A stretch of DNA of 7,157 nt. It comes from Pseudomonas sp. PGPPP3 (GTDB taxonomy: Bacteria; Pseudomonadota; Gammaproteobacteria; Pseudomonadales; Pseudomonadaceae). The notes under the pieces were generated by a model that saw nothing but the letters and a program-made list of their open reading frames with translations, made no database searches and was not told where the DNA came from. Positions within the stretch are counted from its first letter, which is position 1, and every line of letters starts with the position of its first letter. A program made the translations under genes and the position numbers. Below are positions 1 through 6,087 of this stretch, piece after piece. The stretch lies in assembly GCA_002256055.1 (NCBI GenBank), contig NKIE01000143.1, positions 1 through 7,157 on the forward strand. The letters are read 5' to 3'.

Positions 1-43
1 CAGCAGCTCACAGGTTTATCTTGGCGCCAACTACCGCTTCTGA
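1..43 (+). CDS. oprH: 3' end of outer-membrane protein OprH (partial)
   Basis: Only the C-terminus is in the window: a frame read from base 2 gives SSSQVYLGANYRF and then TGA at 41-43. Alternating hydrophobic and polar residues ending in a terminal Phe are the mark of the last strand of an outer-membrane beta-barrel, the signal read by the Bam machinery. The tail closely resembles my memory of the P. aeruginosa OprH end (SSSQFYLGANYKF), and the phoP-phoQ genes directly downstream fit the known oprH-phoP-phoQ operon. OprH is a small barrel protein that binds LPS and is induced in low Mg2+ by PhoP. The start, promoter and PhoP box lie outside the window. The call rests on about 13 residues plus context, so another barrel protein cannot be fully excluded. 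Confidence 0.8.
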   Translation, partial: SSSQVYLGANYRF

Positions 44-77
44 CTTTTTCAGCTGCACTGTTAAACGGTACACAGCA

Positions 78-103
78 CGACGACCGGCAGCGACCGGTCG
101 TCG
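78..103 (+). terminator. 10-bp hairpin between oprH and phoP (attenuator or RNA-processing site)
   Basis: A perfect 10-bp inverted repeat (CGACGACCGG at 78-87, CCGGTCGTCG at 94-103) encloses a 6-base loop. It lies 34 bases after the oprH stop and 24 before the phoP start. No T-run follows, so it is not a classic intrinsic terminator. An internal operon hairpin of this kind may act as a partial terminator or as a 3'-end block that protects the upstream oprH message. Either role would yield much more OprH than PhoPQ. The structure is seen; the role is inferred. Confidence 0.55.
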
Positions 104-127
104 GCAATTGGGAGGGAACGATTACCC

Positions 128-805
128 ATGAAAATCCTATTGGTCGAGGACGAGCAACTGCTGCGCCATCACCTCTGCGTACGCCTGACCGAAAGCGGTT
201 ATATCGTCGACGCCGTGGCCGATGCCGAAGAAGCCTCATACAGCGCCGCTGAGTTTCACCACGACCTGGCCATCATCGACCTCGGCCTGCCGGGCATGAG
301 TGGTCTGGACCTGATCCGCAGCCTGCGCGCGCGCGGGCAAAAACTGCCGATTCTGATCCTCACAGCTCGCGGCAGCTGGCAGGACAAAGTTGAAGGTCTG
401 GGTGCCGGCGCTGACGACTACGTGGTCAAACCCTTCCAGTTCGAGGAACTGGAAGCGCGCCTGAATGTGTTGCTGCGCCGCGCCGCCGGCTTCGTCCAGC
501 CGGCCATCAGCAGCGGCCCGCTGCGCCTGGACCTGAACCGCAAGCAAGCCTTCAGCAACGAACAACCGCTGGCGTTGACCGCCTACGAATACCGCCTGCT
601 GGAATACCTGATGCACCATCAGCAACAGGTGATCGCCAAGGAACGGTTGATGGAGCAGCTGTACAGCGATGACGCCGAGCGCGACAACAATGTCATCGAG
701 GTCCTGATCGGCCGCCTGCGGCGCAAGCTTGATGCGGCCTGCAACCTGCAACCGATCGACACCGTGCGTGGCCAGGGCTACGTCTTTACTGCGGCGTGCC
801 AATGA
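128..805 (+). CDS. phoP: Two-component response regulator PhoP
   Basis: This 225-residue OmpR/PhoB-type regulator is activated by PhoQ phosphorylation; in P. aeruginosa it controls oprH, its own operon and LPS-modification genes in response to low Mg2+. The receiver domain (about 1-118) has the acidic pocket E7-D8, phosphoacceptor D51 in IIDLGLPG, the switch T79 and conserved K101 in the VKPF motif. A winged-helix DNA-binding domain (about 125-222) carries the recognition-helix segment NVIEVLIGRLRRKL (188-201) and the wing RGQGYVF (214-220). Length is normal for the family. The start is supported by MKILLVEDE, which matches the usual beginning, and by a purine-rich GGGAGGG at 110-116, placed rather far upstream. 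It is preceded by oprH and overlaps phoQ by four bases. The PhoP assignment rather than another OmpR-type regulator rests on close resemblance to Pseudomonas PhoP and on the oprH and phoQ neighbours. Confidence 0.96.
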   Translation: MKILLVEDEQLLRHHLCVRLTESGYIVDAVADAEEASYSAAEFHHDLAIIDLGLPGMSGLDLIRSLRARGQKLPILILTARGSWQDKVEGLGAGADDYVVKPFQFEELEARLNVLLRRAAGFVQPAISSGPLRLDLNRKQAFSNEQPLALTAYEYRLLEYLMHHQQQVIAKERLMEQLYSDDAERDNNVIEVLIGRLRRKLDAACNLQPIDTVRGQGYVFTAACQ

Positions 806-2151
806 TCCGTTCATTCCGCCTGCGTCTCGTGCTCGGTGCCAGCCTGCTGGTGCTATGCAGCCTACTGCTGATGCTGCCGGCCATGAGCGAAGCCTTTGAC
901 CGCGCCGTCGAGCAAGTGGTGGCCGCGCGCCTAGCCGCCGATGCCAACACCCTGATCGCGGCGGCCCAAGTGCGCTCCAAACGCTTGCAGATGCCCCAGC
1001 GGGTGGCCGACGAGGCCTTCAACTACACCGGCTCACGCTTGCTCGGCTATATCTATGACGCCAAGGGCCAGCAACTCTGGCGCTCGCCGTCCGCCGATGA
1101 CGAGCGCCCGCTGTACCAGCCAGTGTTCGATGGCCAGGTGCAGAACCTCAGCCGCGCTGCCGACAAAGACGGCCGTGGCTACTTCGTCCATGACCGGGAG
1201 ATAACCCTTAACGGCCTGCAACTCAGCGTCATCACCATGCAGCCGGTGGACGAATTCGAGCATTTGCAAAGTGGCTTTATCCGCCAACTGGGCTTGTGGC
1301 TGGGCGGTATCTTGCTGGCCTTGCTGACGTTGCTGCTGCTCGGCCTGAACTGGTTGCTGAGTCCGCTTGGGCGCCTGCGCCAACAACTGGATGCCGTTGA
1401 GAACGGGCAGCGTGAGCAACTCGACGAGGACGTGCCCCAGGAGATCCAGCGCCTGACCCACTCGCTTAATCGCCTGCTCAACCACGAGCGCCTGCAGCGC
1501 GAGCGCTACCGCGACACCCTGGGCGACCTGGCGCACAGTTTGAAAACCCCGCTGACGGTCCTGCAGAGCATCGCCGACGAGCTGCGCCGTCAGCCCGCGC
1601 AGCTTGAGCCGGTCAGCCAGATGCAAGACCAGATCAGCCGCATGAGCCAGCAGATCGACTACCAGTTGCAGCGGGCCACCCAGCGTCAGGGCGTGTTGCT
1701 CGGCCAACGCGCCCTGCTCAAGCCCCTGCTGCAAGCGCTGCTGGCCACCCTCGACAAGGTCTACGCCGACAAGCGCGTGCAGACCGAACTGCACCTGGCC
1801 GACAATTGTGCGGTCGAGGCCGAGGACGCCGCGCTGCTCGAACTGTTCGGCAACCTGCTGGAAAACGCCTACCGCCTGTGCCTGCAACGCGTCCAGGTAC
1901 ACGCCGAAATCATCGACAACTGGCTGCACATCCATATCGACGACGACGGCCCCGGCATTCCCCTCGCCCGCCGCGCCCTGGTCCTGCAACGCGGCGTGCG
2001 CAGCGACAGTCGCCACGCCGGCCAAGGTATCGGTCTGGCCGTGGTTCAGGACATTCTCGAGGGCTATCAAGGTGAGCTGCGGGTCAGCGACTCCCCCCTC
2101 GGTGGTGCGCGCTTCAGCCTGCGCCTGCCCCACGCCAGCCACACCGCCTAA
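802..2151 (+). CDS. phoQ: Sensor histidine kinase PhoQ
   Basis: This 449-residue inner-membrane kinase/phosphatase is the partner of PhoP and in relatives responds to divalent cations. TM1 lies at about 8-27 and TM2 at about 164-187, enclosing a periplasmic sensor domain of roughly 135 residues. A HAMP-like linker follows (about 187-238), then the dimerisation helix with phosphoacceptor H245 in DLAHSLKTP. The HATPase domain has the N box NLLENAY (351-357), G1 box DDGPG (381-385) and G2 box GQGIGLAVV (407-415). All catalytic motifs are intact. The periplasmic part has only a short acidic stretch (D99-D100-E101), not the long acidic patch of enterobacterial PhoQ. ATG at 802 overlaps the phoP stop as ATGA. 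An in-frame GTG at 796 would add two residues, but MIRS matches the Pseudomonas PhoQ start. No clear ribosome binding site precedes it, which points to translational coupling with phoP. Confidence 0.95.
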   Translation: MIRSFRLRLVLGASLLVLCSLLLMLPAMSEAFDRAVEQVVAARLAADANTLIAAAQVRSKRLQMPQRVADEAFNYTGSRLLGYIYDAKGQQLWRSPSADDERPLYQPVFDGQVQNLSRAADKDGRGYFVHDREITLNGLQLSVITMQPVDEFEHLQSGFIRQLGLWLGGILLALLTLLLLGLNWLLSPLGRLRQQLDAVENGQREQLDEDVPQEIQRLTHSLNRLLNHERLQRERYRDTLGDLAHSLKTPLTVLQSIADELRRQPAQLEPVSQMQDQISRMSQQIDYQLQRATQRQGVLLGQRALLKPLLQALLATLDKVYADKRVQTELHLADNCAVEAEDAALLELFGNLLENAYRLCLQRVQVHAEIIDNWLHIHIDDDGPGIPLARRALVLQRGVRSDSRHAGQGIGLAVVQDILEGYQGELRVSDSPLGGARFSLRLPHASHTA

Positions 2152-2155
2152 GCCA

Positions 2156-2198
2156 GCGCCGCACGCGGCCGGCGCGCCCAAGCGTGACTCGGCAGTCA
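2156..2198 (+). terminator. Two GC-rich hairpins just after phoQ (possible weak terminator)
   Basis: Five bases after the phoQ stop, GCGCCG (2156-2161) can pair with CGGCGC (2170-2175) across an 8-base loop. A second small hairpin follows at once: TGACT (2185-2189) with AGTCA (2194-2198) and a 4-base loop. Neither is followed by a T-run, so intrinsic termination would be poor. Rho-dependent termination, or transcript-end protection, is as likely. Short GC-rich stems arise easily in DNA of this composition, so this is a tentative call. Confidence 0.3.
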
Positions 2199-2259
2199 GC
2201 CCCTGCGTCAGCTACCCACCAATCAGATTGAGCCCGTGCCTCTTGGCGCTGGCCGGCTG

Positions 2260-2320
2260 ATGAGGCTCGCGACCCAACGGTCGCCCTGCGCAGCGCATCA
2301 CGCGGCACCAGGAGCCTCAT
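2260..2320 (+). promoter_or_regulatory. Branched RNA fold in the fabY leader
   Basis: An outer 9-bp stem, ATGAGGCTC (2260-2268) with GAGCCTCAT (2312-2320), encloses two perfect inner hairpins: GCGACC/GGTCGC (2269-2274 with 2279-2284, 4-base loop) and TGCG/CGCA (2287-2290 with 2294-2297, 3-base loop). The first inner stem abuts the outer one, so they could stack. The 3' arm covers most of an AGGAG at 2310-2314 and the first two bases of an in-frame ATG at 2319. This could be a cis-acting leader structure, a weak terminator for phoQ read-through, or chance. It does not fit a tRNA or any riboswitch I recognise. The pairing is read directly; the function is unknown. Confidence 0.4.
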
Positions 2321-2345
2321 GCAGCCCGCCCCGTCAGGCCACTTC

Positions 2346-2350
2346 AGGAG
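2346..2350 (+). promoter_or_regulatory. Ribosome binding site choosing the fabY start
   Basis: AGGAG at 2346-2350 lies 10 bases before ATG 2361 and 7 before GTG 2358; both are in frame and adjacent. This site favours a start at 2358/2361 over the upstream in-frame ATG at 2319, whose own AGGAG (2310-2314) is only 4 bases away and buried in the predicted stem. Confidence 0.7.
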
Positions 2351-2360
2351 TCTTTGCGTG

Positions 2361-4268
2361 ATGTCTCGTTTACCGGTGATTGTTGGTTTTGGTGGCTATA
2401 ACGCTGCCGGTCGCAGCTCTGCCCACCACGGTTTCCGCCGCACGGTGATCGAATCGATGAGCGCCGCAGACCGCCAGGAAACCCTCGCCAGCCTGGCCAT
2501 CCTGATGAAGCTGGTGACCTTCAGCGATGGCCAGTACCACGACCACGACGGCCAGCCGCTGGACCTGGCGGCACTGGAAGAACGCTTCGGCGCGCAGATT
2601 CTCGCGTCCACCCTGGTGCGCCGGATCGAGAAGAATCACCTGGATGTGGATGCCGCGCCCTGGCAGAAAAACCTCACGGTCACCGGCCCCGCCGGCAAGC
2701 CGCTGAGCTTTATCACCCTACGCAAGCAACTGCCGGAACCGCTGCCCAGCGACTGGACGGTGGAAGCACTGAACGACAACGACGTGCAGGTCACCCTCTA
2801 CGACGGCTGCGACATCAAGGTCGACAGCTTCCGCAACCTGCCGGTGAAATCCGCCGGCCAGCTGCCGACCGGTTTCGAGCCAGGCGAGCTGTACGCCTCG
2901 CGCTTTCACCCACGCGGCCTACAGATGACCATCGTGGCGGCCACCGACGCCCTGCGCTCGATCGGCCTGCCCTGGCAGACCATCGTTGACCAGGTGGCCC
3001 CCGACGAAATCGCCGTCTACGCCAGCAGCGCCATGAGCCAGTTGGATGAAAATAGCTTCGGCGGCCTGATGCAATCGCGCCTAAAAGGCGGCCGGGTCAC
3101 GGCCAAACAGCTGGCCCTGGGCCTCAACAGCATGCCGGCGGACTTTATCAACGCCTATGTGCTGGGCAGCGTCGGCAGCACCAGCAGCATCACCGGCGCC
3201 TGCGCCAGCTTCCTCTACAACCTGCAGAAAGCCACCGACATGATCAGCGCCGGCAAAGCCCGCGTGGTCATCGTCGGCAACAGCGAAGCACCGATTACCC
3301 AGGAATGCCTCGACGGTTACGGCGCCATGGGTGCCCTGGCCACCGAAGACGGCCTGCGCCAGATTGAAGGTCAAGAGCAGGTCGACTTCCGCCGCGCCAG
3401 CCGCCCGTTCGGGCAGAACTGCGGCTTCACCCTGGCGGAGTCCAGCCAGTTCCTGGTGCTAATGGACGACGAACTAGCCCTGCAACTGGGCGCCGACATC
3501 CACGGTGCGGTGCCGGATGTGTTTATCAACGCCGACGGCTTCAAGAAGTCCATCTCCGCCCCCGGCCCAGGCAACTACCTGTGCATGGCCAAGGCCGTGG
3601 CCAGCGCTGTGCAGTTGGTCGGCGAAGACGGCGTGCGCCTGCGCAGCTTCGTGCATGCCCACGGCTCCAGCACCCCGGCCAACCGCGTCACAGAATCGGA
3701 GCTGCTGGACCGCGTGGCCGCCAGCTTCGGCATTGCCGACTGGCCGGTAGCGGCGGTCAAATCCTATGTTGGCCACTCCCTGGCCAGCGCCAGCGCCGAC
3801 CAACTGATCTCCGCCTTGGGTAGCTTCAAGTACCAGCTGATTCCGGGGATCAAGACCATCGACGCCGTCGCCGACGATGTGCACCGCCAGCACCTGCGCA
3901 TCTCCCAGGTTGACGTGCCACGAACCGAGCAGCCCCTGGACGTGTGCTTTATCAACTCCAAGGGCTTTGGCGGCAACAACGCCAGCGGCGTGGTGCTGGC
4001 GCCGCAGGTAGTCGAGCGCATGCTGCGCAAACGCTACGGTGCCGAACGCTTCGCCGCCTATGTTGCACAACGCGAACAGACCCGCGCCGCCGCTAAGGCC
4101 TATGACCAACAGGCGCGGCAAGGTCAGCTGGAGATCATCTACAACTTCGGCCATGACCTGATCGACGACCAAGGCATCGCCATCAACGGTGAGCAGATTC
4201 AGGTGCCGGGCTTCAACCAGCCGCTGGTCTTCGACAAGGCCTCACGCTTCGCCGACATGCTCGACTGA
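2361..4268 (+). CDS. fabY: FabY-type 3-ketoacyl-ACP synthase (initiates fatty acid synthesis)
   Basis: This 635-residue cytoplasmic enzyme of the thiolase fold closely resembles P. aeruginosa FabY, the condensing enzyme shown there to start fatty acid synthesis by joining acetyl-CoA to malonyl-ACP in place of FabH. The condensing Cys281 sits in ITGACAS, His434 in VHAHGSSTPANR, and Lys467 and His472 in VKSYVGHSLASAS. The glycine-rich GFGGNNASG segment (535-543) lies near the end of the fold. Together these make the Cys-His-His triad of KAS I/II enzymes. It is much longer than FabB/FabF (about 410 residues): the first 200 or so residues and the C-terminal tail are FabY-specific. The start is chosen because MSRLPVIVGFGGYNAAGR matches the family beginning and AGGAG lies just upstream; GTG 2358 or ATG 2319 are alternatives. 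It stands alone, downstream of phoQ on the same strand, with its own 209-base leader and a hairpin after it. Confidence 0.95.
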   Translation: MSRLPVIVGFGGYNAAGRSSAHHGFRRTVIESMSAADRQETLASLAILMKLVTFSDGQYHDHDGQPLDLAALEERFGAQILASTLVRRIEKNHLDVDAAPWQKNLTVTGPAGKPLSFITLRKQLPEPLPSDWTVEALNDNDVQVTLYDGCDIKVDSFRNLPVKSAGQLPTGFEPGELYASRFHPRGLQMTIVAATDALRSIGLPWQTIVDQVAPDEIAVYASSAMSQLDENSFGGLMQSRLKGGRVTAKQLALGLNSMPADFINAYVLGSVGSTSSITGACASFLYNLQKATDMISAGKARVVIVGNSEAPITQECLDGYGAMGALATEDGLRQIEGQEQVDFRRASRPFGQNCGFTLAESSQFLVLMDDELALQLGADIHGAVPDVFINADGFKKSISAPGPGNYLCMAKAVASAVQLVGEDGVRLRSFVHAHGSSTPANRVTESELLDRVAASFGIADWPVAAVKSYVGHSLASASADQLISALGSFKYQLIPGIKTIDAVADDVHRQHLRISQVDVPRTEQPLDVCFINSKGFGGNNASGVVLAPQVVERMLRKRYGAERFAAYVAQREQTRAAAKAYDQQARQGQLEIIYNFGHDLIDDQGIAINGEQIQVPGFNQPLVFDKASRFADMLD

Positions 4269-4289
4269 CCCGCGACCAGGACTTACACC

Positions 4290-4318
4290 CCCCCGCGGAA
4301 CCACCCGTTGCGCGGGGG
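4290..4318 (+). terminator. Strong GC hairpin after fabY (probable terminator)
   Basis: Beginning 21 bases after the fabY stop, CCCCCGCG (4290-4297) pairs perfectly with CGCGGGGG (4311-4318). A further AAC/GTT pairing (4299-4301 with 4307-4309) lies inside after one mismatch, leaving a 5-base loop. The following bases are mixed, with no T-run, so it is an incomplete intrinsic terminator by the usual rule. Its position between fabY and a new promoter supports an end-of-transcript role. Confidence 0.6.
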
Positions 4319-4364
4319 CTGGGACGAGTCCGTGTGCAGGCCGAGATGCTGCATTTCAGCTATA

Positions 4365-4412
4365 TCAATCAAACTCTTTCGTATAAAAAATTATAAATAA
4401 AATTGCTATGAT
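4365..4412 (+). promoter_or_regulatory. AT-rich promoter upstream of the TSUP gene
   Basis: The stretch at about 4365-4412 is strikingly AT-rich against GC-rich surroundings. It ends in an extended -10 element, TGCTATGAT (4404-4412), with no good TTGACA at the expected distance; an extended -10 with an upstream A/T tract can work without one. Transcription would begin near 4419, about 45 bases before the ATG at 4464. Two inverted repeats surround or precede the -10: TATAA/TTATA (4382-4386 with 4391-4395) and ATAAAAT/ATTTTAT (4397-4403 with 4424-4430), which may be regulator sites. Confidence 0.55.
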
Positions 4413-4463
4413 CCCGGCCCGCCATTTTATCTAAGCCAGGCCCTGGCCCATGGGAACGCAATA

Positions 4464-5249
4464 ATGGAAGTCGGTGTACTGGGTTTTATCGTTGCAGGCT
4501 TGGTGGTCGGTTTTATAGTCGGGATGACAGGTGTCGGTGGTGGCTCGCTGATGACGCCAATTCTGTTGTGGTTCGGCATCAACCCGGCGACGGCAGTGGG
4601 CACCGACCTGCTGTATGCCGCAATCACCAAATCCGGCGGCATCTTTGTTCATCAGAAGAACAAGAACATCGACTGGTCCATCACCGGCTGGCTGACCCTC
4701 GGCAGCGTCCCTGCCGCCGCCCTGACCCTGTGGCTGTTGAGCACCCTGCACACCGACACCCAAGCGATGAACGCCATCATCAAGCAGGCGCTGGGGTTCG
4801 TCCTGCTACTCACCGCCATGGCGATCCTGTTCAAGCAGCAACTGCTGGCCTTTGCCCATAAGCATGCCGGCGACCACTACCACCTCAGCGGCCGCAGCCT
4901 GAATGCTCTGACCGTAGTTACCGGCGTGATGCTCGGCATCATGGTCACCCTGACCTCGATTGGCGCCGGCGCCCTGGGCACGGTGGCGTTGTTTCTGCTC
5001 TATCCGTTCCTGGCCACCAAGCGCCTGGTCGGCACCGAGATTGCCCACGCCGTACCCCTGACCCTAGTAGCCGGCCTCGGCCATGCGGGCATGGGCAACA
5101 TGGACTGGGCCCTGCTCGGTTACCTGCTGATGGGCTCGCTGCCCGGCATCTACCTCGGCAGCCACCTGTCCGGACGCGTCCCAGACCAGATCCTGCGTCC
5201 GTGCCTGGCCACCATGCTGGTGTTTATCGGCTACAAGCTGGCGTTCTGA
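4464..5249 (+). CDS. TauE/SafE (TSUP) family membrane transporter
   Basis: This 261-residue, very hydrophobic inner-membrane protein of about eight helices belongs to the TSUP (formerly DUF81) family, whose known members move sulfite, sulfoacetate or related organic anions. The family's internal duplication is visible. Half one has GMTGVGGGSLMTPIL (20-34) followed by PATAVGTDLLYAAITKSGG (41-59). Half two has TSIGAGALGTVAL (164-176) followed by TKRLVGTEIAHAVPLTLVAG (185-204). The halves are joined by a linker with four histidines in nine residues (132, 134, 138, 140). The start is ATG 4464, preceded by a weak GGGA at 4452-4455; length is usual for the family. It has its own AT-rich promoter and converges on cysQ. 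A sulfur substrate is suggested by family and neighbour only; the actual substrate is unknown, and no specific gene symbol is justified. Confidence 0.9.
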   Translation: MEVGVLGFIVAGLVVGFIVGMTGVGGGSLMTPILLWFGINPATAVGTDLLYAAITKSGGIFVHQKNKNIDWSITGWLTLGSVPAAALTLWLLSTLHTDTQAMNAIIKQALGFVLLLTAMAILFKQQLLAFAHKHAGDHYHLSGRSLNALTVVTGVMLGIMVTLTSIGAGALGTVALFLLYPFLATKRLVGTEIAHAVPLTLVAGLGHAGMGNMDWALLGYLLMGSLPGIYLGSHLSGRVPDQILRPCLATMLVFIGYKLAF

Positions 5250-5255
5250 TCGAAC

Positions 5256-5268
5256 TGAGCGGCGCTCA
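5256..5268. terminator. Small hairpin between convergent TSUP and cysQ genes
   Basis: TGAGC (5256-5260) and GCTCA (5264-5268) form a 5-bp stem with a 3-base loop in the 16-base gap between the two stops; its right arm ends in the cysQ stop codon. It could serve both directions, but it is short and has no T-run on either side. It is the only structure seen at this convergent junction. Confidence 0.25.
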
Positions 5269-6087
5269 ATCCAGAGCGCGCGCCAGTTGCACCAGCTCAT
5301 CACGCCAGGCGGCCGCTTGCGGCAGGGCAAGGAATGACGGATTAAGGAAGGATTCGCGCGCCTCGTAGGTCAACGCCAACCCCTTGAGATCGAGCACCTC
5401 GCCACCCGCACCCTCGAGCACGCCCTGAGCCGCAGCGGTGTCCCACTGCGAAGTGGGCGCCAGGCGCGGGTAGCAATCAGCATTACCCTCGGCCAACAGG
5501 CAGAACTTCAGCGAGCTGCCGATATTGGCCATCTCCAGATCGCCAAACTGCTCGCTGAGGCCGGCAAGCAGGCGCTCCTGAGCCGGGCTGGAGTGGCGCT
5601 TACTGGCCACCACGGTGAAGGCTTCGCTGGGCGCAATGCGCACGCTGATGGCTTGCGCATCGGCCTCGACTTCGCTGCGCCAGGCGCCCAGGCCGGCGCC
5701 ACCGAAATAGCAGCGCCCGGTGGTGGGGATGCCGACCACGCCAAACACCACACGACCCTGATCGATTAGGGCGACGTTGACGGTGAATTCCTCGGAGCCT
5801 GCGATAAATTCCTTGGTGCCGTCCAACGGGTCCACCAGCCACCAGCGGGTCCATTGCGCGCGCTCGCCAAGCGAAATATCCGCGGCTTCTTCGGAAAGCA
5901 CCGGGATCTCCGGCGCCAGTGCAGTCAGACCGGCCAGCAGCAGGTGATGAGCGGCCAGGTCAGCGGCGGTCACCGGCGAGTCATCAAGCTTGGCAGTCAC
6001 TGCCGTATCGCAACGCCAGAACGGCAGGGTAACGACGCCAGCCTGGCGCACCAGATCAATAACGGCGGGCAGATAGGGATGACTCAT
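5266..6087 (-). CDS. cysQ: 3'(2'),5'-bisphosphate nucleotidase CysQ
   Basis: This 273-residue enzyme of the inositol-monophosphatase-like superfamily hydrolyses PAP (adenosine 3',5'-bisphosphate), made when PAPS is reduced in sulfate assimilation, to AMP and phosphate; PAP build-up is toxic. Its Mg2+-binding signatures are complete: SPVTAAD (37-43), SEE (65-67), DPLDGTKEF (86-94) and WDTAAAQGVLEGAGG (215-229), with D86, D89, E66 or E67 and D216 as expected ligands. The C-terminal LNPSFLAL is also typical of CysQ. It is the second gene of a minus-strand pair: its ATG overlaps the nudE stop as ATGA, with AGGAG ten bases upstream inside nudE, so translation is probably coupled. CysQ enzymes can also act on 3'-phosphonucleotides or inositol phosphates; the KEF and SPVT forms favour CysQ over SuhB-type phosphatases. 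Confidence 0.94.
   Translation of the reverse strand: MSHPYLPAVIDLVRQAGVVTLPFWRCDTAVTAKLDDSPVTAADLAAHHLLLAGLTALAPEIPVLSEEAADISLGERAQWTRWWLVDPLDGTKEFIAGSEEFTVNVALIDQGRVVFGVVGIPTTGRCYFGGAGLGAWRSEVEADAQAISVRIAPSEAFTVVASKRHSSPAQERLLAGLSEQFGDLEMANIGSSLKFCLLAEGNADCYPRLAPTSQWDTAAAQGVLEGAGGEVLDLKGLALTYEARESFLNPSFLALPQAAAWRDELVQLARALD

Noticed and set aside
55..75. A possible PhoP box after oprH, from GTTTA on the minus strand
   Set aside because: Only one half-site is seen (GTTAAAC at about 60-66); the required second half at the proper spacing is missing. The real PhoP box is expected upstream of oprH, outside the window.
325..335. An alternating GC tract within phoP that could adopt Z-DNA
   Set aside because: It encodes part of an ordinary Leu-Arg-Ala-Arg stretch in the receiver domain and is expected from GC-rich codon use.
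1033..2181. A 382-codon open frame on the minus strand opposite phoQ
   Set aside because: It mirrors phoQ codon structure in GC-rich DNA, reads as low-complexity Gln/Leu/Ala/Val protein and has no recognisable domain, while phoQ on the other strand is intact with all its motifs.
2241..2260. A sigma-54-like -24/-12 site upstream of fabY
   Set aside because: A TTGGC is present, but GC is not at the required 10-base distance from GG, so the element fails.
3474..4172. A 232-codon open frame on the minus strand opposite fabY
   Set aside because: It is a shadow of fabY: the composition is typical of antisense frames (Gly, Ala, Val, His, Gln), with no domain, and fabY is clearly the real gene.
4442..4455. 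Short palindromes just before the TSUP start
   Set aside because: They are too short and too GC-simple to distinguish from chance, and they overlap the weak ribosome binding site with no clear stem.
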